Of a DNA stretch of 64,000 nt, positions 51,093 to 61,330 are shown piece by piece. Both the position numbers and the translations under genes were made by a program. The stretch lies in NCBI RefSeq assembly GCF_007197995.1, contig NZ_VKKH01000002.1, positions 186,001 to 250,000 on the forward strand, given 5' to 3'. The notes under the pieces are model-generated. The model saw only the letters and a list, made by a program, of their open reading frames with translations. It was not told the DNA's origin and did not search any database. The DNA is from Aliiglaciecola sp. M165. Its GTDB lineage: Bacteria > Pseudomonadota > Gammaproteobacteria > Enterobacterales > Alteromonadaceae. Each line of letters begins with the position of its first letter. Positions within the stretch are counted from its first letter, which is position 1.

Positions 51093-51187
51093 GATGTTCT
51101 TAAATATCCTATGTTGAATGACAGTATTGCTCCGCAAAAAGAAAACTACAATCTGAATCCATATAAAATATTGCTAAGGCCAAGACT

Positions 51188-52015
51188 ATGATCGAACTGA
51201 TCTATCAACATCGCTTGATCGCGACCCTTTCGATTTCGACGTTGATTATCTCGTTCAAATACTTGCTGGTAACGTTAATCCGGTCACGAGCTAAAAAGAA
51301 AAGGCAGGACAAACGTTACTTAGTTAGCAATGTAAAAAATTTGCTGAATTTTATATTGATCGTGCTTCTGCTAAGCATCTGGATAAACGAAATACAAAAT
51401 TTTGCGTTATCTATTGCCGCTTTTGCTGTAGCAATCGTGCTGGCCACCAGAGAATTCATACAATGCATTATTGGATTTTTTTATTTGATGTCGAGTCGAC
51501 CTTTTAGAATAGGAGACTGGATTCAAGTGGATGGCTTTGCAGGCGAAGTATCGGCGACAGACTGGATTAAAACAACACTTTTGGAGGTCGATATTTCCCG
51601 CTACGAGTACACGGGAAAAACCTTGTTTTTACCTAACAATAAATTAATAAACAGTCCAATTAAAAATCTTAATTTTCTTAAGCGCTACGTTACTCATCAC
51701 TTCAGTATTACTCGAGATGAAGACGTCAATCCGTATCTGATTATAGAAAAGCTTAGGCAAACGGCAAAAGAGCATTGTGCCGACTTTTATGACGTCGCAA
51801 CCCGTTACAATCAGATCATAGAACGTAGGTTGGACGTGAAAATTTCTGGGCCGGAACCTCATATTGAAGTAACAACCAGTGAAATTGGTCACACCGTAAT
51901 TAAATGCACAATTTTTTGTCCAACGGAACGCGCCATTGAAATTGAGCAGAGCATTATGGCGGCTTTTATGGAACTGTGGTTCACGGAGTTCAATAAACCT
52001 TCCCGCGTCGATTAG
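51188..52015 (+). CDS. Short MscS-family mechanosensitive channel
   Basis: A 275-residue membrane protein with three hydrophobic segments (about 10-30, 50-70, 75-105). The pore-helix and beta-domain boundary reads SSRPFRIGDWIQVDGFAGEVSATDWIKTTLLE, followed by FLPNNKLINSPIKNLNF, as in MscS relatives. The C-terminal part is less conserved. It is divergent from rimK and followed by a second MscS gene after a 196-base gap holding a long hairpin. Confidence 0.83.
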   Translation: MIELIYQHRLIATLSISTLIISFKYLLVTLIRSRAKKKRQDKRYLVSNVKNLLNFILIVLLLSIWINEIQNFALSIAAFAVAIVLATREFIQCIIGFFYLMSSRPFRIGDWIQVDGFAGEVSATDWIKTTLLEVDISRYEYTGKTLFLPNNKLINSPIKNLNFLKRYVTHHFSITRDEDVNPYLIIEKLRQTAKEHCADFYDVATRYNQIIERRLDVKISGPEPHIEVTTSEIGHTVIKCTIFCPTERAIEIEQSIMAAFMELWFTEFNKPSRVD

Positions 52016-52076
52016 AGTAAATACGAAGTAAAACCTTTTATGAAAAACAACCGTTTTAATCTTCAAGTAAGTTATT

Positions 52077-52157
52077 ATACCAATCCACACAAAGAAGTGA
52101 TCAGTCAGAATGCGCCCAGCGGTTTTTGACTGATCACTTCTTTGTGTGGATTGGTAT
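52077..52157. repeat. 31-bp perfect inverted repeat (large hairpin)
   Basis: Arms 52077-52107 and 52127-52157 are exact reverse complements over 31 bases, with a 19-base loop. It lies between two mscS genes. There is no T-tract, so it may be a small palindromic mobile repeat that also limits read-through. I find no second copy in this window. Confidence 0.88.
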
Positions 52158-52211
52158 TATATTGCAAACAAAAGAGCTTACGCCTGTTGTAACTTTTAAC
52201 TGGGATTGAAT

Positions 52212-53078
52212 ATGGAATCTTTGTGGACGTTTTTAAATTCGGACGCGTTCTCTATTGCTGGCCAAGCGTTCACGTATGGTGAATTAGTTTATGTTCCGAT
52301 CATTGTTCTTTTTGGGATATGGCTGATCCGCAAACTTGCGAATATTGTAACCACCAAACTTATTTCGCAAGGTACCAATCCAGATGTTGTGCATCTGATA
52401 AAGCGCGTCTTATACATTCTTGGTTTAGTCGTTCTCATCATTACTACCCTTGACTTTCTTAGTGTGCCGATTACCGCTTTCGCGTTTCTTTCTGGTGCAA
52501 TTGCGATTGGTTTTGGCTTTGGCGCGCAAAACATCATCAATAACTTTATTAGTGGCTGGATTTTGATGTGGGAGCGACCTATACGTATTGGGGATTTTCT
52601 CGAGGTTGATGGGGCCAGAGGTCGGGTTGAAGCCATCAATACTCGCTCCACCCGGATCCGGCGGGTAGATGGCGTGCATATGCTAATTCCCAATAGCAAG
52701 CTATTAGAGAACACAGTGGTCAATTGGACGTTGGTAGACCGTCTAACCCGCACATCAGTGCGAGTTGGTGTCGCCTATGGCTCTGATTGTAAAAAGGTTG
52801 CCGAGCTGATTTACCAAGCAGTTAAAGAACAAGAGGAGGTGTTGCCCGACCCCGATCCTTTAGTAGTATTTGACGATTTTGGCGACAATGCTCTGATGTT
52901 CGAGGTTTTTTTCTGGATTAACGCCACCATTGAACGAGATCTGCGTAAAATACGCAGCAATATCCGTTTTAGAGTTGACGAATTATTCGCCCAAGATAGT
53001 GTAGTGATCGCCTTCCCACAGCGCGATGTACATATTGATGGCGCGATTACACTTAACCGCAAAGCGCCAAATGGGTAA
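52212..53078 (+). CDS. MscS-family mechanosensitive ion channel
   Basis: A 288-residue channel subunit with three transmembrane segments in the first 120 residues. The pore helix is LSGAIAIGFGFGAQNIINNFISGWI and the beta domain starts RPIRIGDFLEVDGARGRVEAINTRSTRI, then LIPNSKLLENTVVNW. This is close to the YggB/YbdG-like core. ATG 52212 is chosen over a TTG six bases upstream. It is five bases before the CorA-type gene, so the two are probably cotranscribed. Confidence 0.9.
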   Translation: MESLWTFLNSDAFSIAGQAFTYGELVYVPIIVLFGIWLIRKLANIVTTKLISQGTNPDVVHLIKRVLYILGLVVLIITTLDFLSVPITAFAFLSGAIAIGFGFGAQNIINNFISGWILMWERPIRIGDFLEVDGARGRVEAINTRSTRIRRVDGVHMLIPNSKLLENTVVNWTLVDRLTRTSVRVGVAYGSDCKKVAELIYQAVKEQEEVLPDPDPLVVFDDFGDNALMFEVFFWINATIERDLRKIRSNIRFRVDELFAQDSVVIAFPQRDVHIDGAITLNRKAPNG

Positions 53079-53083
53079 ATTGC

Positions 53084-54070
53084 ATGCAAACAGATACTAC
53101 GAATACGCTACCACGTAGCCTTCTCTGGTCAATAAAAGTAGATGACTCAGGAGAGGCAGAAACTATTTCACACCAAGACTTTAGTGATACGGATTTTGCA
53201 TCGGGCTACAAATGGGTACACATGCAATCCGACATGGCTGACTCTTGGGATACTATGACGTCAATGGGTTTGAGCGACTCTATCTGCGATGCAATGTGCG
53301 CGCTGGAAACTCGTCCAAGAGCTTTACAAGTGGATAATGGCACTTTGATCTATTTGAGGGGGATCAATCTCAATCCTGATGCCGACCCCGAAGACATGGT
53401 CTCGTTGAGGATCTGGTTTAACGAAAGCAAAGTGATTTCGGCACGTCGTAAAGATCGCAAGCTGCTCTCCATTCAAGATACAAAAGCGTTAGTGGATGAA
53501 GGCAAAGGTCCACTAACAACGGCCGATTTTGTCTTGCAATTAATTGACAAGGTCGCACATCGCATTAGTGAAGTGGTTGATGCGCTAGATGATGAGTTAA
53601 CTGAATTTGAAGCTGCTGGTGCCACACAAGAAGATGCAAGATTAACGTTGAGTTTGATTCGTCGCAAAGCTGCAGCCGTTAGGCGTTATTTGGCTCCGCA
53701 ACGTGACGCATTAGATACACTTTACAGGTTCACAAAGATATTCGACCAAAACCAAGCATTCGAATTGCGCGATTTGACTGACCGAATGACGCGATATGTC
53801 GAAGATTTAGATCTCGCTAAAGAGCGCGCCATGGTTCTTCAAGACGAATTACGCAACCGAATCGCTGAGCAACAAGGGATGCGGATGTATGTATTATCTC
53901 TAGTCACCGCAATCTTTTTACCCTTGTCGTTTCTAACTGGCGTTTTTGGCATGAATGTCGCAGGGTTACCAGGCACAGAAAATCCTGACGCTTTTAGTTA
54001 CCTTGCAACAGGAATGGTTGGTTTAGCCGTCGCTATGTTCATAGCAATGCTTTGGAAAAAGTGGTTTTGA
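53084..54070 (+). CDS. CorA-superfamily transporter, ZntB type
   Basis: A 328-residue divalent-cation transporter. A long acidic cytoplasmic domain (about 1-260) ends with the helix MVLQDELRNRIAEQQG. Two C-terminal transmembrane helices follow (about 270-290 and 303-323), with the signature GMN after the first (TGVFGMNVAGLPG). The alpha/beta N-terminus and this motif place it near ZntB, which moves Zn2+. It probably forms an operon with the preceding MscS gene. Confidence 0.88.
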   Translation: MQTDTTNTLPRSLLWSIKVDDSGEAETISHQDFSDTDFASGYKWVHMQSDMADSWDTMTSMGLSDSICDAMCALETRPRALQVDNGTLIYLRGINLNPDADPEDMVSLRIWFNESKVISARRKDRKLLSIQDTKALVDEGKGPLTTADFVLQLIDKVAHRISEVVDALDDELTEFEAAGATQEDARLTLSLIRRKAAAVRRYLAPQRDALDTLYRFTKIFDQNQAFELRDLTDRMTRYVEDLDLAKERAMVLQDELRNRIAEQQGMRMYVLSLVTAIFLPLSFLTGVFGMNVAGLPGTENPDAFSYLATGMVGLAVAMFIAMLWKKWF

Positions 54071-54294
54071 TTTTTTAACTAAACGCGGCATGGCAAGGCA
54101 GTATTTGGAACGTATTCGAATAAATCTCTGGCATAAAATAAATAGCATCAGCACCCCGACACTTCAATGCGGAGTATCGGATAAAGCAAACAATTTAGAG
54201 CTGGGTACTAGCTCAAGGCATTTTAAGACGTGATTAGGATAATATTTTTTATCGGCATATTTACTTTCCAAGGATTGGGGGCATTATTTTTACT

Positions 54295-56070
54295 TTGAAT
54301 TCGACTGCTATTGTCAGTTGCAGCCTTCGTTATTTGAAAAACACCCTCAAAGTTACGTCAATTGTGATGATATTGTGCGGGGTTTCATCTGCTTATGCTG
54401 CTATCGATGTTGAAATTCTTGGCGTCAGTGACACACAAGTTAAAGACAACATCAAAATCCACTTAAGTAATTTAAGTCTTCCTAAAAATTGTCGAATGAA
54501 CAATGATCTGAGTTCAACTCTCGATGAAAAAATCTCTGAAGCATCTCGCGCATTTGGTTATTACAACGTCGATGTGCTATCAACACAAATCGCAACGATG
54601 GAAAAATGTAAAAAGTTACGTGTCTCACTGAACATGGGGCCCAGAGCCACTATTGCTAAATTAAACCTCAAGGTTGAAGGAGACGGTGCTTCCGACCCTG
54701 ATTTTATCAAGGCATTGAACGCAACTTCATTACGACTCGGCGCGCCACTTGAGCACAGCAATTACGAACGTTTAAAAAGCACTTTGCGATCGATTGCGCT
54801 AAACAAAGGCTATTTCGATAGCGCCTTTACAAAAAACGAAATGTTGGTTGATGTCAGCTCGAATCAAGCGACGGTCAATTTATTGTTTGATAGCAAAAAG
54901 CGATACCAATTTGGCGAGCTAAAGATCCCCGATGACTTAATTGCTGCTGAGCTCGTCAAAGATGTTGTGCCTTTCAAATTTGCCGAACCATATCGTGCCA
55001 GTAAGCTGGGTGAGTTCAATCAAAATTTAGGACAGACCGGCTATTTCCAACAAGTCGTTGCGCGCCCCTTGGTAGTTGAATCGGAAGATTTAAAAGTTCC
55101 CATAGAAATTGTTGCGGTGCCAAAACCACGAGATATATTTGATGTCGGTGGTGGTGCCTCCACTGATACAGGTCCTAGATTTCGCTTTGGCTGGCATCGG
55201 CCATGGGTAAATCGCCATGGGCACAGTATGCAAGCCGATGCTTACGTCTCGGCGCCCAGACAAACGGCCAGTCTCGAATACAAAATACCTGTTGAGGATC
55301 CGCTAAAAAACTATATCAATATGCAATTGGGCTACGAAGCCATCGACGATAATGATTCGAATATCGACACCGTCTCGTTGGCGATACAACGGCATTGGGC
55401 AAACCCCGAAAGCCCATGGAACAAAATTGGTTCTCTACAGTACCGCCAATCAACCTTTGTTCAAGCCAGCGAACCTGAAGTCACTACCCGTTTGTTGATG
55501 CCAGGCTTCACCCTATCGCGATTGCGTTCTAGAGGTGGGCTTGACATCAATTGGGGCGATTTACAACAAGTGACCATCGAAGGTGCCTCGAAAGATTTGT
55601 TGTCTGATATTGATTTAGCGCGTATCACATACCAAACCAAGTGGCTTCGCAGTTTTGGCGAGCACCGATTTTTGGCTCGCGCCGAGTTTGGCGCGTTGAT
55701 CACTAACGAATTTGACAGTGTTCCTTCAGATTTGCGTTACTTTGCAGGCGGCGATCAAAGTGTTAGAGGACATAAGTACCGAACTCTGGCCCCAAAAGAG
55801 CAAACTGGAGACATGGAATTGTTGGGTGGTAAATACTTAAATGTCGCTAGCCTTGAATATTCATACCCGGTTGCCGATGAATGGCGTGCTATCGTCTTTT
55901 CAGATGTTGGTGGTGCGAGTAACGAGCCATTTGAACGTCTGGCTTACGGATTTGGCATAGGTGCCAGTTGGTTATCCCCTGTTGGCCCCATCAGATTTTA
56001 CTTAGCAAGAGGCACAGGCGATTTTGGCAATGACACGCAATTTCACTTTTCGATGGGGCCGGCATTATGA
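54295..56070 (+). CDS. tamA: Translocation and assembly module outer-membrane protein TamA
   Basis: A 591-residue Omp85-family protein. After a signal segment (about 20-36, ending AYA) come three POTRA domains (about 38-265) and a 16-strand barrel with GGDQSVRGHKYRTLAP (the conserved RGH loop) and a C-terminal aromatic-type strand. TamA with TamB helps insert some outer-membrane proteins and moves lipids. The start is TTG 54295, without a convincing ribosome binding site; the exact start is uncertain. It overlaps tamB by four bases. Confidence 0.93.
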   Translation: MNSTAIVSCSLRYLKNTLKVTSIVMILCGVSSAYAAIDVEILGVSDTQVKDNIKIHLSNLSLPKNCRMNNDLSSTLDEKISEASRAFGYYNVDVLSTQIATMEKCKKLRVSLNMGPRATIAKLNLKVEGDGASDPDFIKALNATSLRLGAPLEHSNYERLKSTLRSIALNKGYFDSAFTKNEMLVDVSSNQATVNLLFDSKKRYQFGELKIPDDLIAAELVKDVVPFKFAEPYRASKLGEFNQNLGQTGYFQQVVARPLVVESEDLKVPIEIVAVPKPRDIFDVGGGASTDTGPRFRFGWHRPWVNRHGHSMQADAYVSAPRQTASLEYKIPVEDPLKNYINMQLGYEAIDDNDSNIDTVSLAIQRHWANPESPWNKIGSLQYRQSTFVQASEPEVTTRLLMPGFTLSRLRSRGGLDINWGDLQQVTIEGASKDLLSDIDLARITYQTKWLRSFGEHRFLARAEFGALITNEFDSVPSDLRYFAGGDQSVRGHKYRTLAPKEQTGDMELLGGKYLNVASLEYSYPVADEWRAIVFSDVGGASNEPFERLAYGFGIGASWLSPVGPIRFYLARGTGDFGNDTQFHFSMGPAL

Positions 56071-59000
56071 GTTGGCTAAAACGTATAGGCATAGTACTAG
56101 CAGGACTGCTTGTCTGTTTTGCACTGATGCTGACCCCTTGGGGAACCGCGTTTTTGCTCACGATTGCCGATGGAGTGTCTGACGAATTATCCATTGAGCA
56201 TGAGAGCGGTGGGCTGTTAGGTACACTAAAATTGGCTGCGCTGCAGTGGCACTCAGATGATATAGCCATAGATGCTACTGACGTGGTGCTCGACATTGAT
56301 TGGACGTGTTCCCTATCGTTTAATGTCTGTGTAGAGCGCGTTGATACCCAGAAATTAACGGTCAATGTATTGTCTAAACCGCAGGCAGACAATCCGCCGG
56401 CTGACCCAATCGCAAAAATCACTTTGCCAATCAGTGTCAATGTTCAGCAAATTAACATCGAAGATTTTAATTTAAACATCGACAAACAAATATCGGTCAG
56501 TTGGGGATCGTTAAATACGGGTTTCACTTTTTATGAGTCTCTGGTGATTGACCACTTTGACTTGACCCAATTACAGGTCAAGTTGCCGGATGGACCTGAA
56601 AATGAGCCGCAAGCCGAACTCGATATCGCGGCAATTTCAGGGTGGCAATATCAGGTTCCAGAGCTTCCTCGATTTGTTATCCCTATTGATGTCAGAGCCA
56701 AACAGTTGAGTTTCACTGAAGTATTTGTTTTTCAAGGAGACGCTGAGACTTTTAGCTTTAATAAGCTTAACTTAGATTTAAGCATATTTGACAACCAAAT
56801 CGACATCACAGACATGCAATTGCAACACGAGCTGGCGAGCGTGCAACTTAAGGCCCGGGTAGATAACAATTACCAAGTTGATCTCCAGTTGCAAGCGCAA
56901 AGTTCCCAAACGCAAACTCGTGCGTTTTCACTTTCTAGCAATATCATTGGCTCACCGGAACAATATGAATTTAGTTTGACCTCAACTGGCATTTTAGAAG
57001 CTACCGGTGATGGGAAAATTGGGATTAACTCTACAAATTTACCCATGCAAATGAATTTGTCTTGGTCGGAATTTGAGGTTCCCACGGACCAAACTATATT
57101 CATACAGCAAGGAAAACTGTCCTTAGCAGGAAACCTGGAAGAATATCGGCTTAAGATGGAATCAGGTGTTTCGTCTAATGAATTGCCCGACGCCGAGATA
57201 AATATCGATGCAAGGGGCAACAATAAAGCGGTGATGTTAGACAGGGCATTGCTCTCGTTGCTCGGGGGCGAAATAGATATCAATGGGCGGCTGGCACTCA
57301 CCGACCAGGCATCGTGGAATGGGCAAATCACCGCAAAAGACATCCAACCTAATATGCAATGGCCACAACTTAATGCATTACTTAATGGTAGAAGTACCCA
57401 TTCTGCCATATACAGCAAAGACCGGATAACGGCTGAGCTAACGCAATTGAAGGTTCAAGGAACTTGGCAGTCTTTCCCCGTGCAGGTTGACGCATCGGCG
57501 AAATATGACTCAAGCAAGGGGTTTACTCTATCGCGGTCTGTAATGACAACCGGTGACAATCAGCTTTCGGTAAGCGGAACCTTAAATGAACAACACGAAA
57601 TTAGTGCAAAAGCTGACCTCAAGGCAAACGACTTTTCGCAACTCTACGCTACGTTGCAAGGCTCTGCTTTGGGCAATGCGCAGCTGTCCGGCACACTATC
57701 TCAGCCACTTGCCTCGTATCAATTGCAGGCGCAGCAGCTCAAGTTTGAAAATCTTGCTCTAAATGCTTTAACCTCTGATGGTACAGTCAATTGGGACGAA
57801 AACAAAACCGTTGAAATCATCACAACATTTGAGCAGCTTGATATCAACGAACAAACTATTGAATCTGCGCGCATAGAATTGTCAGGGACTCAGGACAACC
57901 ACAAACTGGTGACTAAAATCTTCTCTGACGCAGTCAATCTGGACTCATTGTTGGTGGGTAAATTATCCGAACATTCATGGCAGGGAGAATGGCAAAGCGC
58001 TGAGTTTCAAAGTGCATACGGCGATTACGAATTATCAAAACCCAATACCGAGATGTTAGTTGATTGGCAAAATCAGCGCTATCAAATCTCACCTCACTGT
58101 TGGCAAGAAGACATTTCAAAACTTTGTATTAATCGCGCGCAACTCGTTGAAGAGCAAATCGACGTGGATATAGAAGGAAACGACCTTGCCTTGTTGCAAT
58201 GGATCAACCAGTTTGCGCCACAAACCCAACGTATTGAATCGGATACGAATTTATTTTTCAATATTAAAGGCCAATGGCATAAAGACGCCCTACCAGTAGC
58301 GCAAATTAACGGCTATTTAACTCCTGCTTTGATCAATATGGAGAAATTCGCCAGCCCGATCGATATGCAAAAATTAGTGTTTAGTGGGCAGGTAGACGGC
58401 TCAACTGTAAACACTCGTTTTGAGTTAGTTACTCGAAACACTGGCAACGTAGAATTGGAATTGGCCATATTAGATATCGCTGAAAATCGAAATCTTCAAG
58501 GTCAACTTAGCATCGAGAAATTTTTGCTCGCTCCATTTGCCCCTTTTGTCGCAGAGTTGTCTGAACTGTCTGGCGAGATCAACGGTAAATTAGAGCTGCA
58601 TGGCACTATCAAAGAACCTCTTCTTGCAGGAAGTTTAGCGCTCAATCAAGTGGCTATTGCCGGAGATGCAATCCCAGGTAAGTTGGAACAATGGGATCAG
58701 AAGATTGAATTCAAGAACCAATCTGCCCGCATGGCAGGACAATTTAAATTCGGCGGTGGAGTTGGGCAAAGCGACGGTGAATTTGATTGGTCTAATGATG
58801 TTATTGGTCACTTGAATTTGTCTGGTGAAAAAGTTGAAATCGAATATCGCGATACGGTTAGAGCGAGGTTTTCGCCTAAAATTCGTTTGAATTTGCTGGC
58901 TGACGCGATTGAGCTAGGTGGTAACGTCGATGTTCTGTACGCACGAGTAAAGGTCAAGGAACTACCGCCTAGCGCCCAATCTCCGTCCGACGACGAAATC

Positions 59001-59798
59001 ATTGTTAACCAGCCAAAGCAAGATAAACAATCCTCGAGTAGACCATTACGAATGGCAATTCAGGTCAACATTGACCCGAATCAAATGAACGATGTAAAGC
59101 TGGATGCATTTGGGCTAAAAGCAGATCTTAGAGGCTCATTAGAACTGAGGAAACAAAAATCCCTGGAGGGCTTTGGTGACTTGCAACTGGTAAATGGCAC
59201 CTACCAAGCCTACGGACAAGATCTGGTGATCCGAACAGGCGACATTTTGTTTTCAGGCCCTATGGATAATCCACAGCTAAATATCGAAGCTATTCGTTCC
59301 CCAGAGAAAACTAAAGATGATGTCATTGCAGGGATCCGCGTATCTGGTCCGGCGGAAATACCTCAAATCGTAGTCTTTTCTGAACCCGCTTTCAATCAGT
59401 CGCAAACCTTATCTTATTTGATTAGAGGTCAGGCCTTAGAAGATCAAAGCGCACAGAATTCAAACGGGCAACTGCTGGCAAATGCTCTGATCAGCGCTGG
59501 ATTGGAACGTGGTGAAAATCGTGTTGATCGGCTCGGACGCAAGTTAGGGATAGAAGATTTGACACTCGGCACGGCAAGTTCAGACGACGGTACTCAGGTC
59601 TCTGTATCCGGTTATATTGCCCCTGGCGTACAACTTATTTATGGCGTAAATGTTTTCGATTCTACGTCGGAAATATCGTTACGTTATCAGTTACTTCCTA
59701 AGCTATATTTTGAGGCCACCAGCGGGGTAGAAAGTGCCCTTGATCTGTATTATCAGTTTACCTCGGGCACAGTCGAAGGGACTGCTAATTCAGACTGA
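56067..59798 (+). CDS. tamB: Translocation and assembly module protein TamB
   Basis: A 1243-residue AsmA-like periplasmic bridge protein with one N-terminal membrane anchor (about 6-28), a very long beta-rich body of the kind forming a hydrophobic groove, and the DUF490 C-terminal domain (about 900-1243) containing GDILFSGPMDNPQLNIEAIR and a final barrel-like strand. It works with TamA to connect the inner and outer membranes. ATG overlaps the tamA stop (ATGA). Its 3' end overlaps the convergent DUF2177 gene by nine bases. Confidence 0.94.
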   Translation: MSWLKRIGIVLAGLLVCFALMLTPWGTAFLLTIADGVSDELSIEHESGGLLGTLKLAALQWHSDDIAIDATDVVLDIDWTCSLSFNVCVERVDTQKLTVNVLSKPQADNPPADPIAKITLPISVNVQQINIEDFNLNIDKQISVSWGSLNTGFTFYESLVIDHFDLTQLQVKLPDGPENEPQAELDIAAISGWQYQVPELPRFVIPIDVRAKQLSFTEVFVFQGDAETFSFNKLNLDLSIFDNQIDITDMQLQHELASVQLKARVDNNYQVDLQLQAQSSQTQTRAFSLSSNIIGSPEQYEFSLTSTGILEATGDGKIGINSTNLPMQMNLSWSEFEVPTDQTIFIQQGKLSLAGNLEEYRLKMESGVSSNELPDAEINIDARGNNKAVMLDRALLSLLGGEIDINGRLALTDQASWNGQITAKDIQPNMQWPQLNALLNGRSTHSAIYSKDRITAELTQLKVQGTWQSFPVQVDASAKYDSSKGFTLSRSVMTTGDNQLSVSGTLNEQHEISAKADLKANDFSQLYATLQGSALGNAQLSGTLSQPLASYQLQAQQLKFENLALNALTSDGTVNWDENKTVEIITTFEQLDINEQTIESARIELSGTQDNHKLVTKIFSDAVNLDSLLVGKLSEHSWQGEWQSAEFQSAYGDYELSKPNTEMLVDWQNQRYQISPHCWQEDISKLCINRAQLVEEQIDVDIEGNDLALLQWINQFAPQTQRIESDTNLFFNIKGQWHKDALPVAQINGYLTPALINMEKFASPIDMQKLVFSGQVDGSTVNTRFELVTRNTGNVELELAILDIAENRNLQGQLSIEKFLLAPFAPFVAELSELSGEINGKLELHGTIKEPLLAGSLALNQVAIAGDAIPGKLEQWDQKIEFKNQSARMAGQFKFGGGVGQSDGEFDWSNDVIGHLNLSGEKVEIEYRDTVRARFSPKIRLNLLADAIELGGNVDVLYARVKVKELPPSAQSPSDDEIIVNQPKQDKQSSSRPLRMAIQVNIDPNQMNDVKLDAFGLKADLRGSLELRKQKSLEGFGDLQLVNGTYQAYGQDLVIRTGDILFSGPMDNPQLNIEAIRSPEKTKDDVIAGIRVSGPAEIPQIVVFSEPAFNQSQTLSYLIRGQALEDQSAQNSNGQLLANALISAGLERGENRVDRLGRKLGIEDLTLGTASSDDGTQVSVSGYIAPGVQLIYGVNVFDSTSEISLRYQLLPKLYFEATSGVESALDLYYQFTSGTVEGTANSD

Positions 59799-60215
59799 GC
59801 GGTCGTTACTTACAAATTTTTTCACCACTAAAGCCCCTACCCCGGCGGTTGTTGCGGTTAAGCAGGTTCCCCAAATCCAATCTATTAACGTGATTGGCAA
59901 AGGCCATCCAGCGAGTATTGCATAGTTGGTAAGATTGTAGGCGCCATATGAGGCGAGTCCAAGCAGTGCGCCGTCACGAATACTCGCCCCTACTCCCTTA
60001 TTGAGGTTAGACATTACAACGAGGTGGGTAATGACAAAACTATACATGATGTAAAAGGTAACCCAGGGTGCTACCGGATATTCATCGCGCAACATTCCTT
60101 GCATTGATTGGATATAAGTATCTTTTGCAACAAGTCCGAGCCAGATGCCGTCCAGGATAAGATATGCGATCATTACCGAGGCCATCGCGACAATGTATAG
60201 GTTAACTTTTTTCAT
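59790..60215 (-). CDS. DUF2177 family membrane protein
   Basis: A 141-residue inner-membrane protein with four transmembrane segments and the family pattern YLILDGIWLGLVAKDTYIQSMQGML near the start and GWPLPITLIDWIWGT near the end. Function unknown. It converges on tamB, with which it overlaps by nine bases, and is divergent from pldA. Confidence 0.83.
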   Translation of the reverse strand: MKKVNLYIVAMASVMIAYLILDGIWLGLVAKDTYIQSMQGMLRDEYPVAPWVTFYIMYSFVITHLVVMSNLNKGVGASIRDGALLGLASYGAYNLTNYAILAGWPLPITLIDWIWGTCLTATTAGVGALVVKKFVSNDRSV

Positions 60216-60386
60216 GTTAAGGTCCTTATAAGGTCACTCCATTTCGATATGCGATTGATGGAATGGTTTTACCTATCCGCCTGAAATTGATTGAAAAAGT
60301 GCGTAAAAAATAATTTTGAGCGAATACTAATAGAAAACAAATCGGTATACTAATAACGCCCATTTTGCCAACCGGATCAGAATATT

Positions 60387-61325
60387 ATGGATATTGTGAG
60401 AAAATTAGCCGTATGTTTTTTATTGTTAAGTGTCCCTCAATTTGCCGTTGCAAAGGTTCAAGAACAAGAGACGACCGAGCAGGAAGAACAATCAGCCTCT
60501 TCTCAGCAGACAACAGCAACGGATAGCGTTTTAGAGGAACGAGAAAAAGCCGAAACAAAAGCGCTACAAAATCCGTTTTCTATTTCCCAGTATCGTCCAA
60601 ACTATATACTGCCCATTTCGTACATAAAAAATCCTAACCCCATTGGTGTTACCGAGCTGGACTTTGAAAATGTCGATAACAAAGAAGCCAAATACCAAAT
60701 CAGTATGAAGTTACCCGTGTATTTGAACGACGATCACGATTCGGGTTTATATGTTGGCTTCACTGCCGTATCATTTTGGCAGGTCTACAACAGTGAGGTA
60801 TCTAAACCTTTTAGGGAGACCAATTACGAACCTGAAATATTTTATTCCTGGCAAACTGATTATCGTTTTATAGGTATCAAGTTTAATCAGGTAAATCTAG
60901 GATTCAATCACCAATCTAATGGGCAAAGCGGGCTGAAATCGCGAAGTTGGAACCGTTTATTTGCCTCCGCCGTTTTTAGTGATGAAGACTCCGTTTATTA
61001 TCTAAAAACGTGGTACAGAATTAAAGAAGACGAAAAAGAAACACCGACCAGCCCAACCGGAGATGACAACCCTGATATCACCAACTTTTTGGGTCACTTT
61101 GAAATTGGTTATGGTAAGAAGGTAGGTAATTTCAATGTTATGACTTTGGTGCGGAACAACTTAAAGTCCGACAACAAAGGGAGCTTTGAGCTTAATCTGA
61201 CCTACCCCGTTACAGATAGGTATGATATCACCTTGCAGTATTTCAATGGCTATGGGGACTCACTAATTGACTACAATCGACATCAGCAGAGAGTGGGTTT
61301 GGGCATACAGTTAAAATTCTTGTAA
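60387..61325 (+). CDS. pldA: Outer-membrane phospholipase A
   Basis: A 312-residue OMPLA-type enzyme that hydrolyses phospholipids misplaced in the outer leaflet. Signal peptide about 1-22, a Gln/Glu-rich spacer, then the 12-strand barrel. Catalytic residues are in the motif FNHQSNGQSG: His175 and Ser177, with Asn189 in RSWNRLFASA. The calcium-site region is present. Stop is five bases from the convergent CoA-transferase gene. Confidence 0.92.
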   Translation: MDIVRKLAVCFLLLSVPQFAVAKVQEQETTEQEEQSASSQQTTATDSVLEEREKAETKALQNPFSISQYRPNYILPISYIKNPNPIGVTELDFENVDNKEAKYQISMKLPVYLNDDHDSGLYVGFTAVSFWQVYNSEVSKPFRETNYEPEIFYSWQTDYRFIGIKFNQVNLGFNHQSNGQSGLKSRSWNRLFASAVFSDEDSVYYLKTWYRIKEDEKETPTSPTGDDNPDITNFLGHFEIGYGKKVGNFNVMTLVRNNLKSDNKGSFELNLTYPVTDRYDITLQYFNGYGDSLIDYNRHQQRVGLGIQLKFL

Positions 61326-61330
61326 CGCTG

